DNA of 64,000 nucleotides from the NCBI RefSeq assembly GCF_000400365.1, contig NZ_BAOG01000044.1, positions 1 to 64,000 of the forward strand, given 5' to 3'. Below, piece after piece: positions 34,915 to 43,272 of the stretch (within the stretch, counting starts at the first letter, position 1; the number at the start of each line of letters is the position of its first letter). The DNA is from Vibrio jasicida CAIM 1864 = LMG 25398 (GTDB lineage Bacteria; Pseudomonadota; Gammaproteobacteria; Enterobacterales; Vibrionaceae). The notes under the pieces were generated by a model. The model had not been told where the DNA came from. It did not search any database and saw nothing but the letters and a program-made list of their open reading frames with translations. A program made the position numbers and the translations under genes.

Positions 34915-37059
34915 ATGGAAGACCAAAGTAAAAACAATTCTATAAATAAAGATACGAGCGGTGATAAAACAAAAATTGTAAAGACTCAAAAAAGAGAAAA
35001 TACAGTTGATAAGATTGTTGACTCAAATTATGAAGGCTCCGCCCAATTAAATAATGAGACAAATACAAAAATGTCTCAAAATCAAAACACTTATTCTCTA
35101 GATAATAAAATAGACAATACTTCATGCAATCAAAGAGAACCTTCAACATCGCAGTCTTTAGTTGGTGAAACCATCAAGAGTCGCTATGAAATTGAATCGC
35201 TTATTGGGCACGGCGGGTTGTGCGATGTTTACTTGGCAAAAGATAAAATCCTTGAGTCATCAGGGACTGATAAACCTTACGTCGCATTAAAAATTCTTCA
35301 GGAGGAGTTCTCTTCCCAACCTGAAACCGCACGAATGTTGATTCGAGAAGCACAGCAAACTCAAAAACTCAGCCATCCTAACATAATTCGTGTTTACGAC
35401 TTTGGCGTTGATGGCGACGTGTATTTTCTCGTCATGGAGTATGTGGATGGTGAAACTTTAGAAACTCTGATTCAGCGCTCTCGCCCTGATGGTCTTAAAT
35501 TTAAGGCCGCGCTGTCTATTTTAAATGAGACTCTGGATGCTCTCGCGTATGCCCACTCTCTAGGCGTGGTTCATGCCGATCTTAAGCCTGCGAACATCAT
35601 TCTTACCTCAGAAGGAAAAGTTAAACTTCTAGACTTTGGTGTATCCAAAACTCAACAGTTAAAGCACGACCAATATGCCGCTAAACGTAAAACCCAAGAA
35701 AGTGATACTCTGGGGTTTACGCCAAACTACGCTTCACTTGATATTCTCTCAGGAAACGATCCTCAGTTTAGAGATGATATTTTTGCTCTTTGTTGCATTA
35801 CCTATGAATTATTGAGTTGTAAACACCCTTACGCACGCACACCGGTTGACGAAGCACTAAAGAAAAATGTTCGCGTCACTAAGCCCGCTCATTTCCCATT
35901 CACGAAATGGTCTTTATTCTCGAAAGTGCTAAATAAAGGACTCGCACCAGCGGACCTTAGTGCAGAACTCCTTAAACAGCACATAAACAAAACGAGATGG
36001 CCAGTTTATACAAGTGTCGCAGCATCGCTTGTCGTCGCAACGCTTTTAGGGTTGGTATATCAAGATCAACAAGACCAGCTCACTCAACTTGAGGCTGCAT
36101 TAAACCAGCAAACAAAGCATATTAGTTCAGCACAAGCACTACTCGATACCGCGCCAGAAAACACGAAATCTCTTATCGATTCACAACATGATCTGCATCC
36201 GGTGATCAAAGCGGGCTTTTTAAGGCTGTATAAGCCCTACCTACTTGGTGCTTACGAATCAAAGATTGATGATGTACTTAACTCTGATGTTAGTACTTAT
36301 CCCAATTACGACCAGATTGAGGAAATTCTTCAACAAGCTAAAGTCTACTATCCTGACTCCCATAAAATTGAAGTGCTTGCACTGGATATTCAATCGAGTA
36401 AGCATTCAACGTTACTTTCTATCGCGAGGCAAATTAACAGCCAGTTAGAGAAATCAAGCTACACCCAAATTGAAGGCTCCAAGTCAATTTATGACCTCAA
36501 ACAAGAATTACATCAAATTCATCAAGAGTACCCGTTTGTACCAAGTTCACTTGCAAGCGAGGTCTTTGGCCAGCACTTAAATGAAGCGTTACAGCTAAGA
36601 GATGCAGCCGCACTTGTTACTTTAATCAAAGTTGGAAATACCTTTTTTGCCGATTCTGATGAGCACCGACAAAACATCGCAATCAGTAATGCGATGAAAG
36701 ATGCAGTTTTAGAAATGAAACTCTTTGAGACAGCAAAAGACAGTCAAAATCCATTGCCATTCCCGGCCGATGCTGCTCGCTTACTCTATCAAGAAGAATT
36801 TGAAGGGCTCTACTACCGTTTGAAGCAAGCGAGAACAACCGTCAATCTCGACAAATTGGTTAAAGATATTGACCTATTTTCTGAAAACTTTCCGACGGGA
36901 TTTCAAGATATTAACGACTTAAGATTTCAAACAGCGGATAAGTACCTGCAATTCTCAGACATCCTCTTGAACAAACGGAAGTCGACAAGTGCAAGAAGAG
37001 CGATGAAAAAAGCGAACGAGCTGCTAAGAAGAATAGAAACGGACTCTGTGCAGAGTTAA
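34915..37059 (+). CDS. T6SS membrane Ser/Thr kinase (PpkA-like)
   Basis: This is the kinase of the threonine-phosphorylation switch, predicted to phosphorylate Fha. It has 714 residues. A hydrophilic Asn/Lys-rich lead (about 1-85) precedes the kinase domain: GHGGLCDVY loop (about 97), VALKIL lysine (about 126), HADLKPAN catalytic loop (about 220) and DFG (about 239). Two motifs are unusual. HRD is HAD, and the APE position reads ASL. A membrane helix at about 363-385 is followed by a ~330-residue helical domain, probably periplasmic. I chose ATG 34915, 8 bases after a GGAG site; GTG 34912 is the alternative. A terminator follows at 37079-37099. Confidence 0.93.
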   Translation: MEDQSKNNSINKDTSGDKTKIVKTQKRENTVDKIVDSNYEGSAQLNNETNTKMSQNQNTYSLDNKIDNTSCNQREPSTSQSLVGETIKSRYEIESLIGHGGLCDVYLAKDKILESSGTDKPYVALKILQEEFSSQPETARMLIREAQQTQKLSHPNIIRVYDFGVDGDVYFLVMEYVDGETLETLIQRSRPDGLKFKAALSILNETLDALAYAHSLGVVHADLKPANIILTSEGKVKLLDFGVSKTQQLKHDQYAAKRKTQESDTLGFTPNYASLDILSGNDPQFRDDIFALCCITYELLSCKHPYARTPVDEALKKNVRVTKPAHFPFTKWSLFSKVLNKGLAPADLSAELLKQHINKTRWPVYTSVAASLVVATLLGLVYQDQQDQLTQLEAALNQQTKHISSAQALLDTAPENTKSLIDSQHDLHPVIKAGFLRLYKPYLLGAYESKIDDVLNSDVSTYPNYDQIEEILQQAKVYYPDSHKIEVLALDIQSSKHSTLLSIARQINSQLEKSSYTQIEGSKSIYDLKQELHQIHQEYPFVPSSLASEVFGQHLNEALQLRDAAALVTLIKVGNTFFADSDEHRQNIAISNAMKDAVLEMKLFETAKDSQNPLPFPADAARLLYQEEFEGLYYRLKQARTTVNLDKLVKDIDLFSENFPTGFQDINDLRFQTADKYLQFSDILLNKRKSTSARRAMKKANELLRRIETDSVQS

Positions 37060-37078
37060 TTCACGCAAATGTTGATGG

Positions 37079-37099
37079 GGGGCATGTTGCCCCTTTTTT
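37079..37099 (+). terminator. Rho-independent terminator after the kinase gene
   Basis: GGGGCA at 37079-37084 and TGCCCC at 37088-37093 form a 6-bp stem with a 3-nt loop, followed by six T residues. It lies 20 bp after the kinase stop, so the downstream response-regulator gene probably has its own promoter or is reached by read-through. Confidence 0.85.
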
Positions 37100-37181
37100 A
37101 ATCTTAGAAACAGCTTGCCTTTATGCAATCCGATGACTAATTTTATTTTAGAGTGTACTAATCTGTAAAATAGGAAGAAGT

Positions 37182-38726
37182 TTGACCGCAGGGAAGATTG
37201 AAGTCGAGAACATTGGTATTTTGGTGATAGATGACTGCTCAACCTCATCGACGTTGATCAGACATCAACTTGTTGCGCTTGGCGCAAAAATCGCCAACAT
37301 CACTTGTGTAAACAGCGCACAAGAAGCACTCGCCGCGGTCAAAACTCGCTTCTATTCTTTCATTGTGATGGATTACCACCTATCGACGAAACTGACTGGC
37401 TTAGATCTGATCAATTTAATGAGCCGCGCAAAACTCATTTCAGAGACGACAGCGGTATTGATGATATCTGGCGACGCTACTCAAGAGACTGTTTTGACGG
37501 CTTTGTCTGGCCGAGTTCGTCACTTACTCACCAAGCCACTGCAAACCAAAGCGTTAAAGAACAAAATGCTAGCAGCGCTGCAAGAACAACATCAACTGGC
37601 AGACGTGGGAAATCAACTAAGTAAGATTGAAAGACCTACCCTCGCAGATATCGCTCTACTGCATAAAAAGCATACACAAAGCGTGTGCGTGGAGTCTTTA
37701 CTTATCGATACACTCATAGAAACGAAGCAATTTGATGTACTCGAAAACTTTCTACCTTTTTGTACAGAAAAGGAACACGCAAGTCGTATCTGTGCAGAAG
37801 CTTTCGTACAGCATAAGAAAGGAAATATTCGTGAAGCAGTCACTATCCTTGCTGATTATGTCACACGAAACCCACTTTGCTTGCGTGCCATAGATAACCT
37901 CGTGGGCCTTTATGAAAGTCTCGGCCAACAAAATAATGCGTCTATATTGGCTAATCGCGCTTTTGAGCTCACACCAAGTAGTAGTATCAGATTAGTAACC
38001 GTATCGAGAATCCTTGCCAAACTAGGCCAAATTGATCGGCTGTACGATGTAGGTTATATGTACGCTTCAAATGTTTCTTCTACAGATTCACAATGGCTAT
38101 CAGCGATGAACGCCTATGTCGACATCATCAGCGAGCACTTTAAAACACTCCGCTCGCCGAATGAGAAGAAACGTGTTCTTTTGAAACTTAATGATTTTTG
38201 CTTGCTGGCCGAAAAGCAATTGAATCGAAACCAGCAGATTGATCTCGCCGCATTCAAACAAATGATGCAATGTAAGTTACTTTTGCTGGAATCACGACCA
38301 GAACACGCGCACAAAAAATTGATGCAATCTCTGAGCTATTACTACTCTGTGCCAAGTAAAACCCCCTTATTGCTGTTAAAGCAAGCGATACCATTGATGG
38401 ACTTTTTTGGTGAATTTGCAATAAAGCAGAGCTTACTTACCTTGGTGGCGGCTAAGTCTGGCATTCCTTTAAAAGGCCACCCCCAGCACAATTCGAAAGA
38501 ACCAAAGTTTCGACAAAAGTATCCCTTTTCAGCTGAGCTGAGACTAAAAGACCTTTCCGACAACAACATATCAGCACCTAATATCATCTTGGATGAAAGT
38601 ATCGAATTTCTATCGCAACGACCACTCCCCCCAAACTGGTCGAACTGGTTGAAGGATTACCTTTCCGGCTCCTACTCAACTCAATTACCTTTGCCTTTTA
38701 ACTTACACATACCACAGTGGAGATGA
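37182..38726 (+). CDS. Response regulator with helical-repeat (TPR-like) C-terminal region
   Basis: The N-terminal receiver domain (about 10-130) has the full set of phosphorylation residues: Asp17-Asp18, the phospho-acceptor Asp64 (VMDYH) and Lys118 (LTKPL). The remaining ~380 residues are helical with TPR-like repeats and no DNA-binding domain, so output is probably by protein contact. The start is TTG at 37182, with an AGGAAG site just before it. It lies downstream of the T6SS kinase and 3 bp before an Hpt gene. The same order occurs, from memory, in V. parahaemolyticus T6SS2. The function is not established; it may link T6SS to a phosphorelay. Confidence 0.82.
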   Translation: MTAGKIEVENIGILVIDDCSTSSTLIRHQLVALGAKIANITCVNSAQEALAAVKTRFYSFIVMDYHLSTKLTGLDLINLMSRAKLISETTAVLMISGDATQETVLTALSGRVRHLLTKPLQTKALKNKMLAALQEQHQLADVGNQLSKIERPTLADIALLHKKHTQSVCVESLLIDTLIETKQFDVLENFLPFCTEKEHASRICAEAFVQHKKGNIREAVTILADYVTRNPLCLRAIDNLVGLYESLGQQNNASILANRAFELTPSSSIRLVTVSRILAKLGQIDRLYDVGYMYASNVSSTDSQWLSAMNAYVDIISEHFKTLRSPNEKKRVLLKLNDFCLLAEKQLNRNQQIDLAAFKQMMQCKLLLLESRPEHAHKKLMQSLSYYYSVPSKTPLLLLKQAIPLMDFFGEFAIKQSLLTLVAAKSGIPLKGHPQHNSKEPKFRQKYPFSAELRLKDLSDNNISAPNIILDESIEFLSQRPLPPNWSNWLKDYLSGSYSTQLPLPFNLHIPQWR

Positions 38727-38729
38727 GAG

Positions 38730-39065
38730 ATGATTAACTTCGAAGTACTTAACACCTACATGGATAACGATGTCGATATTATCTTTGCTGTTTTCTCAAC
38801 CTACATGGAAGACTACGAAGATGGTTTAGACAGAATTAATAAACTCAATGCAGAACAAAACTGGTCGGAACTATTCCTTCTTTCTCATAGTTTGAAAGGC
38901 ATACTTTCAAGCTTTGGAGAAGAAGCGGCAGTCTCCGCTCTTGGTAAAGTTGAAGAACACACACGTGACAATATCGCTCCCGATAACGCAGATATCGCTA
39001 TAATTAATAAAGAGCTTGTCACCATTAATAAACAAATTAACGATTATTTAGTCAATATGGACTAA
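38730..39065 (+). CDS. Hpt-domain phosphotransfer protein
   Basis: This 111-residue single-domain protein belongs to the Hpt family. His53 in HSLKGILSSFG is the predicted phospho-acceptor, inside the four-helix bundle. Hpt proteins shuttle phosphate between a hybrid kinase and a response regulator. It starts 3 bp after the response-regulator stop, so the two very likely form a pair. No histidine kinase is encoded nearby, so the upstream kinase must lie elsewhere in the genome. Confidence 0.88.
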   Translation: MINFEVLNTYMDNDVDIIFAVFSTYMEDYEDGLDRINKLNAEQNWSELFLLSHSLKGILSSFGEEAAVSALGKVEEHTRDNIAPDNADIAIINKELVTINKQINDYLVNMD

Positions 39066-39109
39066 GACCATTAGAAAATTATAAAACGTCAACGGGGAAA
39101 AGCTAGGCT

Positions 39110-39298
39110 ATGAACACAAACCACTTCAAAGATTTGATTGACTCCTTAAAGGATCTCACACCAACTCAAAAAAAATACTTGATAAGTAAGGCACGGTTAT
39201 CTTTGGAACAGAGTGATATTTTACAAAAGAAAGATCTACTCACTCCTGAGGAACTGGAAGCGCTACTTGCTCCTATGCCAACGACAAATACTAAATAA
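39110..39298 (+). CDS. 62-residue protein, unrecognised
   Basis: I do not recognise this small protein. It is soluble and mostly helical, with an N-terminal FKDLIDSLKDLTPTQKKYL segment and an acidic LLTPEELEALL segment near the end. It lies 44 bp after the Hpt gene on the same strand and just before a strong terminator, so it is probably the last gene of the regulator operon. The start resembles the first helices of some IS1595-type transposases, but there is no other transposon sequence. I see it as a real small gene rather than a remnant. Confidence 0.6.
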   Translation: MNTNHFKDLIDSLKDLTPTQKKYLISKARLSLEQSDILQKKDLLTPEELEALLAPMPTTNTK

Positions 39299-39396
39299 AT
39301 GCGATTAAGTTAGTGAGATAGTAAGATTTGCACATCAACAGACCAATGAATGAGAGTCTGATTTTCATCGCTAAACTATCGACAGAGTAAAACGCT

Positions 39397-39434
39397 AAAG
39401 GGCAAGCACCAACTACGATGCTTGCCCTTTTCAC
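39397..39434. terminator. Bidirectional terminator after the regulator operon
   Basis: A perfect 12-bp stem AAAGGGCAAGCA (39397-39408) and TGCTTGCCCTTT (39419-39430) with a 10-nt loop is followed by T residues. It can serve the plus-strand regulator genes and the GNAT gene that ends at 39443 on the minus strand. Confidence 0.85.
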
Positions 39435-39442
39435 ATGCCTTG

Positions 39443-39889
39443 TCATATTGGTTCAAGGCTGATAATAGCGAGCATATCTTCGCCATCTTCGTCCATACCA
39501 ACTTCCATAAAACCAAACTGAGAGTAAAACGTTTTTGCTATGGGGTTGTTTGGGTTGTAACAAATTTCAATCTGACGGAGGCTTTCAGTCTGTTTGATTT
39601 CCTCTAGCGCCTTATGAAGAGCTATACGCCCTATGCCTTTCGCTTGATATTTGGCATCAATCATAAAACGCCAAATAGAGATTTTTTCTTTTGTTTCCCG
39701 AACCCACATAAAAAAGCCGACAACTTGTTCATCTTGGTAAATGGCACGAGTTACGTGCGTATCATTATAGAATGATTCCACCAGCGACCACATGTTACAA
39801 GCGACATAAGACTCTTGCTCTTTAGTAACATCGAGTTCACTGACGGACTCATAGTTTTCCTTTGTTATCTCGCGTAGAGATACCTCCAT
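39443..39889 (-). CDS. GNAT-family N-acetyltransferase
   Basis: This 148-residue protein has the GNAT fold. The acetyl-CoA loop is YQAKGIGRIAL (about 89-99), preceded by the beta strand ISIWRFMID. It is closest in layout to the PaiA/BltD type of polyamine acetyltransferases, with a C-terminal NPIAKTFYSQFGF motif. The substrate cannot be read from the sequence. I chose ATG 39889 over the TTG one codon earlier; a GGAAGG site precedes it. It is a single gene ending at the shared terminator. Confidence 0.85.
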   Translation of the reverse strand: MEVSLREITKENYESVSELDVTKEQESYVACNMWSLVESFYNDTHVTRAIYQDEQVVGFFMWVRETKEKISIWRFMIDAKYQAKGIGRIALHKALEEIKQTESLRQIEICYNPNNPIAKTFYSQFGFMEVGMDEDGEDMLAIISLEPI

Positions 39890-40095
39890 CAAACACCTTC
39901 CCTGATCCTTTACTAGTGCGACATTTGAGCAATTTGGATATTTCTTACATGTAGCCTAACCAATCCAAATAACCCATTCCCGGTGGTTCACCTTTTATGA
40001 TTTGATGTAAAGATCATCCAGTTGTTCAAAAGGGACACCATAGTTTTTGTACTTTTGAATTCTTGACTAAGCGCTTTTAGCAGTAAAATAAGTAT

Positions 40096-40485
40096 TTAGT
40101 CAGTTTCATTGTTGTTGCCTCGTTTCGAGTCGAATTCATTCTTCAATTTTGACTTTTGTTCAGCCTTTACTTCTGCCCAACTCTTCCCATTTTCAATGGC
40201 AGTCACACGTGCTTGGTATTTTTCAACGGCGCGTTCAATCACAGACCGAGCGTCAATGCCCTGTTCTTTTTCTAAGGCCATCAGAAGATTAAGATAATTC
40301 CACAACACGTCTCCCAGTTCGTCCTCTAAAAAGCATGTTCTCCCTTTGACTTCCTCATCTCTCACTTCTTCCAACTCCGAGTATATCGCTTCGAAGTAAG
40401 TGACGGAGCCCTGATACCAAGTATTGTTTTCATCGTAGTTTGACTTACGCTGAGCAATCTCAAACAAGGCGGTAAATTTGTCCAT
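40096..40485 (-). CDS. MazG-like nucleotide pyrophosphohydrolase
   Basis: This is an all-alpha NTP pyrophosphatase of the MazG-like type. The metal-binding residues are visible as ELEEVRDEE (about 33-41) and FLEDELGDVLWNYLNLL (about 47-63). The predicted role is to hydrolyse an unwanted or signalling NTP to NMP and PPi. I chose ATG 40485 because it has a strong AGGGGAGAG site and lies 10 bp after the upstream gene; a longer frame to 40566 overlaps that gene. The product has 129 residues. Confidence 0.85.
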   Translation of the reverse strand: MDKFTALFEIAQRKSNYDENNTWYQGSVTYFEAIYSELEEVRDEEVKGRTCFLEDELGDVLWNYLNLLMALEKEQGIDARSVIERAVEKYQARVTAIENGKSWAEVKAEQKSKLKNEFDSKRGNNNETD

Positions 40486-40495
40486 TATCTCTCCC

Positions 40496-40984
40496 CTATT
40501 GAGTTTGCTGTTGAATTCGTTCAAGCTCTCGAATGTCGATGAGATCCACTTCTCTTGAGAGAACACGCTTGTAATCGATTAACCTTGTAATATCGATCAC
40601 TGAAAGCTTCATTCCATTAAAATCACAAATAACATTTGCTGCGTAGTCAATTTCCAGCGTCGCCCACTCTTTGTTTTTTGAGCTAAATATTCGCGTTCCT
40701 GGGCTAAGGCCGATTTCAATTTTTTGTTGGCCATAAATAAGCTGTAAGTACTCAAGATCCCAGCCTTCTTCCTGATAGTGCTTAAGTGGCTTACTGATAT
40801 AAGGCGCAATATGGGGAAGCAATTTTTCAAAATCTTGTTTCTGGATGTACAGATCGATATCCGCAATAGGTCGTGATCCACCGTGCAAATGGGCAGCAAA
40901 ACCGCCGACGATTTGATAAGTAATCTGGTTAGAATCTAATATCCCTTTTAGCCACGTCATGGCCTTTAACACGGATTGATTCAT
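40496..40984 (-). CDS. Nucleotidyltransferase-fold protein
   Basis: This 162-residue protein has the minimal nucleotidyltransferase motif, GGFAAHLHGGSRPIADIDLYI split over residues 27-47, with the Asp-x-Asp pair (DID) that binds metal. Such proteins include antibiotic adenylyltransferases, MNT-type antitoxins and AbiEii-type toxins. It is co-transcribed with the MazG-like gene 10 bp downstream. A strong GGAGGG site precedes the start. The target, whether a nucleotide, protein or RNA end, cannot be told from sequence alone. Confidence 0.78.
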   Translation of the reverse strand: MNQSVLKAMTWLKGILDSNQITYQIVGGFAAHLHGGSRPIADIDLYIQKQDFEKLLPHIAPYISKPLKHYQEEGWDLEYLQLIYGQQKIEIGLSPGTRIFSSKNKEWATLEIDYAANVICDFNGMKLSVIDITRLIDYKRVLSREVDLIDIRELERIQQQTQ

Positions 40985-41275
40985 TTTCCCTCCTAAAATC
41001 TATTCCCAATACGTCTGTACGAAGCTATTAGCACTCTAAGTAATCTGATTTGAAAAGAAAAGCCAAACCTATCAGTTAAATACATAGATAAAATGCAATC
41101 AATAAATCATTTACGTTAAAAAGCAGTTCAATAAAAATAAATTATAAAAACAATAATCAATGATAATTTTATGTTTCAAAGGCAACCTTATATATTTAGG
41201 CTCATAACGTCGCCATTAGGTACTTAGCAATAACAGAAAAGTTAAGCGCCAAGCGAAAACAAAAGAAGGCTATAT

Positions 41276-41662
41276 ATGAAATTTCTTCACACTATGATCC
41301 GTGTTGCTGATCTTGATAAATCCATTGAGTTCTATACCAAAGTGCTTGGTATGGCTGAACTGAACCGCTTCGAGAACACTGAATACCGTTACACATTAGT
41401 TTTTGTGGGTAACGCAAACCAACCAGACGGTGCAACGATCGAACTGACTTACAACTGGGATACAGACAGCTATGATCTCGGAAACGCGTTTGGTCATATG
41501 GCTTTAGGTTGTGAAGATATCTATTCGGCATGCGACAAAATCAAAGCACTTGGCGGCAATATCACACGTGAGCCAGGTCCGATGAAAGGCGGCGAAACGC
41601 ATATCGCTTTCATCAAAGATCCAGATGGTTACCAAATCGAATTGATTCAAACGAGCAAATAA
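41276..41662 (+). CDS. gloA: Lactoylglutathione lyase (glyoxalase I)
   Basis: This enzyme converts the glutathione adduct of methylglyoxal to S-lactoylglutathione. It has 128 residues and all four metal ligands of the GloA family: His5, Glu56, His74 and Glu122. The absence of the eukaryotic-type insert and the short length fit the nickel-dependent bacterial form. An AAGAAGG site precedes the ATG. It starts an operon with the old yellow enzyme gene 11 bp downstream, an electrophile-detoxification pair like nemA-gloA of E. coli but in reversed order. Confidence 0.96.
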   Translation: MKFLHTMIRVADLDKSIEFYTKVLGMAELNRFENTEYRYTLVFVGNANQPDGATIELTYNWDTDSYDLGNAFGHMALGCEDIYSACDKIKALGGNITREPGPMKGGETHIAFIKDPDGYQIELIQTSK

Positions 41663-41673
41663 CGAGGCTTATT

Positions 41674-42774
41674 ATGAAAGATGTACTGTTCCAACCTCTT
41701 CAACTTGGTGCTCTAACCCTTCAAAACCGCATCGTTATGCCGCCAATGACGCGTTCACGTGCTAGTCAACCGGGTAATGCTGCAAATGAGATCATGGCAG
41801 AGTATTACGCTCAGCGCGCATCTGCTGGTTTGATTGTCGCGGAGGGCACTCAAATCTCACCAATGGGTCAAGGTTACGCTTGGACTCCTGGTATTTATAG
41901 CCAAGAACAAATTGCTGGTTGGAAAAAAGTAACGAATGCCGTTCACGCAAAAGGCGGCGCTATCTTTGCCCAACTTTGGCACGTTGGTCGCGTAACCCAC
42001 CCTGACAACATCGGTGGTGAACAACCAATTTCTTCTTCCGCATTGAAAGCAGAAAATGTGAAAGTATTCATCGACAATGGTAGCGACGAACCAGGTTTTG
42101 TAGATGTTGTCGAGCCACGTGAAATGACCAAAGCAGATATCAAAGCCGTTGTAGAAGAATATCGTCAAGCTGCGCTTAATGCGATTGAAGCAGGTTTTGA
42201 TGGCATAGAACTGCACGCTGCTAATGGTTACCTTGTTAACCAGTTCATCGATTCAGAAGCCAATAACCGCACAGACGAATATGGTGGTTCCATTGAAAAT
42301 CGTCTTCGTTTCCTTGGTGACGTTGTCGAAGCGATGATACAAGCTATCGGCGCTGAACGTGTGGGCGTTCGACTTGCTCCATTTACTTCACTCAACGGTA
42401 CGGTAGATAAAACCCCTGTACAAACGTACACCGCTGCCGCTGCCTTACTTAATGCGCTTAACGTTGTGTACATCCACATTGCAGAAGTAGACTGGGACGA
42501 CGCGCCAGATACACCTGCTGAATTTAAAACTGCAGTTCGTGAAGCTTACAAAGGCACCATTATTTACGCTGGTCGTTACAACACTGAAAAAGCGGCAGCA
42601 GCACTAAAAAGTGGTCTTGCAGATATGGTGGGGTTCGGCCGTCCATTCATCGCAAACCCTGACTTACCGAACCGAATTAAATGCGACTACCCGTTAGCTG
42701 CACACGATCCTGCAACCTTGTTTGGTGGAGCCGAGAAAGGCTTACTTGACTACCCAGAATATCAAGCAAGTTAG
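41674..42774 (+). CDS. nemA: N-ethylmaleimide reductase-type old yellow enzyme (NemA)
   Basis: This FMN-dependent ene-reductase acts on reactive alkenes, quinones and related electrophiles. It has 366 residues. The N-terminus LFQPLQLGALTLQNRIVMPPMTRSR is the family start. The WHVGRV segment, ELHAANGYLVNQFID (about 180-195, with the FMN and substrate residues) and the C-terminal GRPFIANPDLP are all present. It follows gloA closely. No nemR repressor gene lies beside it in this window. A strong terminator follows. Confidence 0.95.
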   Translation: MKDVLFQPLQLGALTLQNRIVMPPMTRSRASQPGNAANEIMAEYYAQRASAGLIVAEGTQISPMGQGYAWTPGIYSQEQIAGWKKVTNAVHAKGGAIFAQLWHVGRVTHPDNIGGEQPISSSALKAENVKVFIDNGSDEPGFVDVVEPREMTKADIKAVVEEYRQAALNAIEAGFDGIELHAANGYLVNQFIDSEANNRTDEYGGSIENRLRFLGDVVEAMIQAIGAERVGVRLAPFTSLNGTVDKTPVQTYTAAAALLNALNVVYIHIAEVDWDDAPDTPAEFKTAVREAYKGTIIYAGRYNTEKAAAALKSGLADMVGFGRPFIANPDLPNRIKCDYPLAAHDPATLFGGAEKGLLDYPEYQAS

Positions 42775-42793
42775 CGTTTCCGTTCATAAAAAT

Positions 42794-42826
42794 AAAAGAA
42801 CCCCGCTCTTTAGACGGGGTTCTTTT
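42794..42826 (+). terminator. Rho-independent terminator after nemA
   Basis: AAAAGAACCCCG (42794-42805) and CGGGGTTCTTTT (42815-42826) form a 12-bp stem with a 9-nt loop and end in T residues. It closes the gloA-nemA operon. Confidence 0.93.
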
Positions 42827-42877
42827 GTAAGTCGGATCAGCGTGACGTCGAAAAAGAAGCTAAGACTGCCACATTGT

Positions 42878-43153
42878 TTATCTTCTTTGGCATGTCGTAC
42901 AACCACGACATGCTGAGCGTGTCGTTTTATCTAATACACTGCGCTGTACTTTGCAGTAAGCATTTTTAAACGCACGACGGGCAGAAAACCAATCGTCCGG
43001 CTTGCTCATAATTAAATAACCATTAGACCGCTTTACAAGTTCGATACGGTGTTTGTCTATGAAGCGACTATCAAAACCAATATCAAAGTACTCTAGCGCT
43101 TCTTCTATACAGGTAAAGCTAGCAATTTTTGTCTGAATATCGCTTTCACTCAT
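42878..43153 (-). CDS. NifW-like small protein with C-terminal CxxC motif
   Basis: This 91-residue protein resembles the NifW (nitrogenase-stabilising protein) family. It has a short helix, EALEYFDIGFD, then RIELVKRSNGYLI and a late helix, RRAFKNAYCKVQ. Diazotroph NifW protects the nitrogenase MoFe protein, but no other nif gene is present here, so another role is likely. The C-terminus has a basic tail with two Cys pairs (CRGCTTC) that could bind metal; this is not typical of NifW. Its ATG overlaps the stop of a 27-codon ORF (ATGA). Confidence 0.6.
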   Translation of the reverse strand: MSESDIQTKIASFTCIEEALEYFDIGFDSRFIDKHRIELVKRSNGYLIMSKPDDWFSARRAFKNAYCKVQRSVLDKTTRSACRGCTTCQRR

Positions 43154-43233
43154 TGACTTATTAATTCTAAATCTTTTGCTAATAACTGAACACTGAGTGT
43201 AGTGCGCTTTTCAATTTCAATCTTTGATTTCAT
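43150..43233 (-). CDS. 27-residue upstream ORF coupled to the NifW-like gene
   Basis: An ATG at 43233 opens a 27-codon frame (MKSKIEIEKRTTLSVQL then AKDLELISQ). Its TGA overlaps the ATG of the NifW-like gene. An AGGGT sequence lies about 10 bases before the start. The overlap suggests translational coupling, and the peptide is a charged helix. It may be a leader peptide or a small partner protein. The evidence is position only. Confidence 0.35.
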   Translation of the reverse strand: MKSKIEIEKRTTLSVQLLAKDLELISQ

Positions 43234-43272
43234 ACAATGTCTACCCTTATCTCTGCTGCTTAATAGGCTGTA

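Noticed and set aside
39110..39298. 62-residue protein as a transposase fragment
   Set aside because: The first helices look like the start of IS1595-type transposases, but there are no terminal repeats, no further transposase sequence, and the gene sits neatly between an Hpt gene and a terminator.
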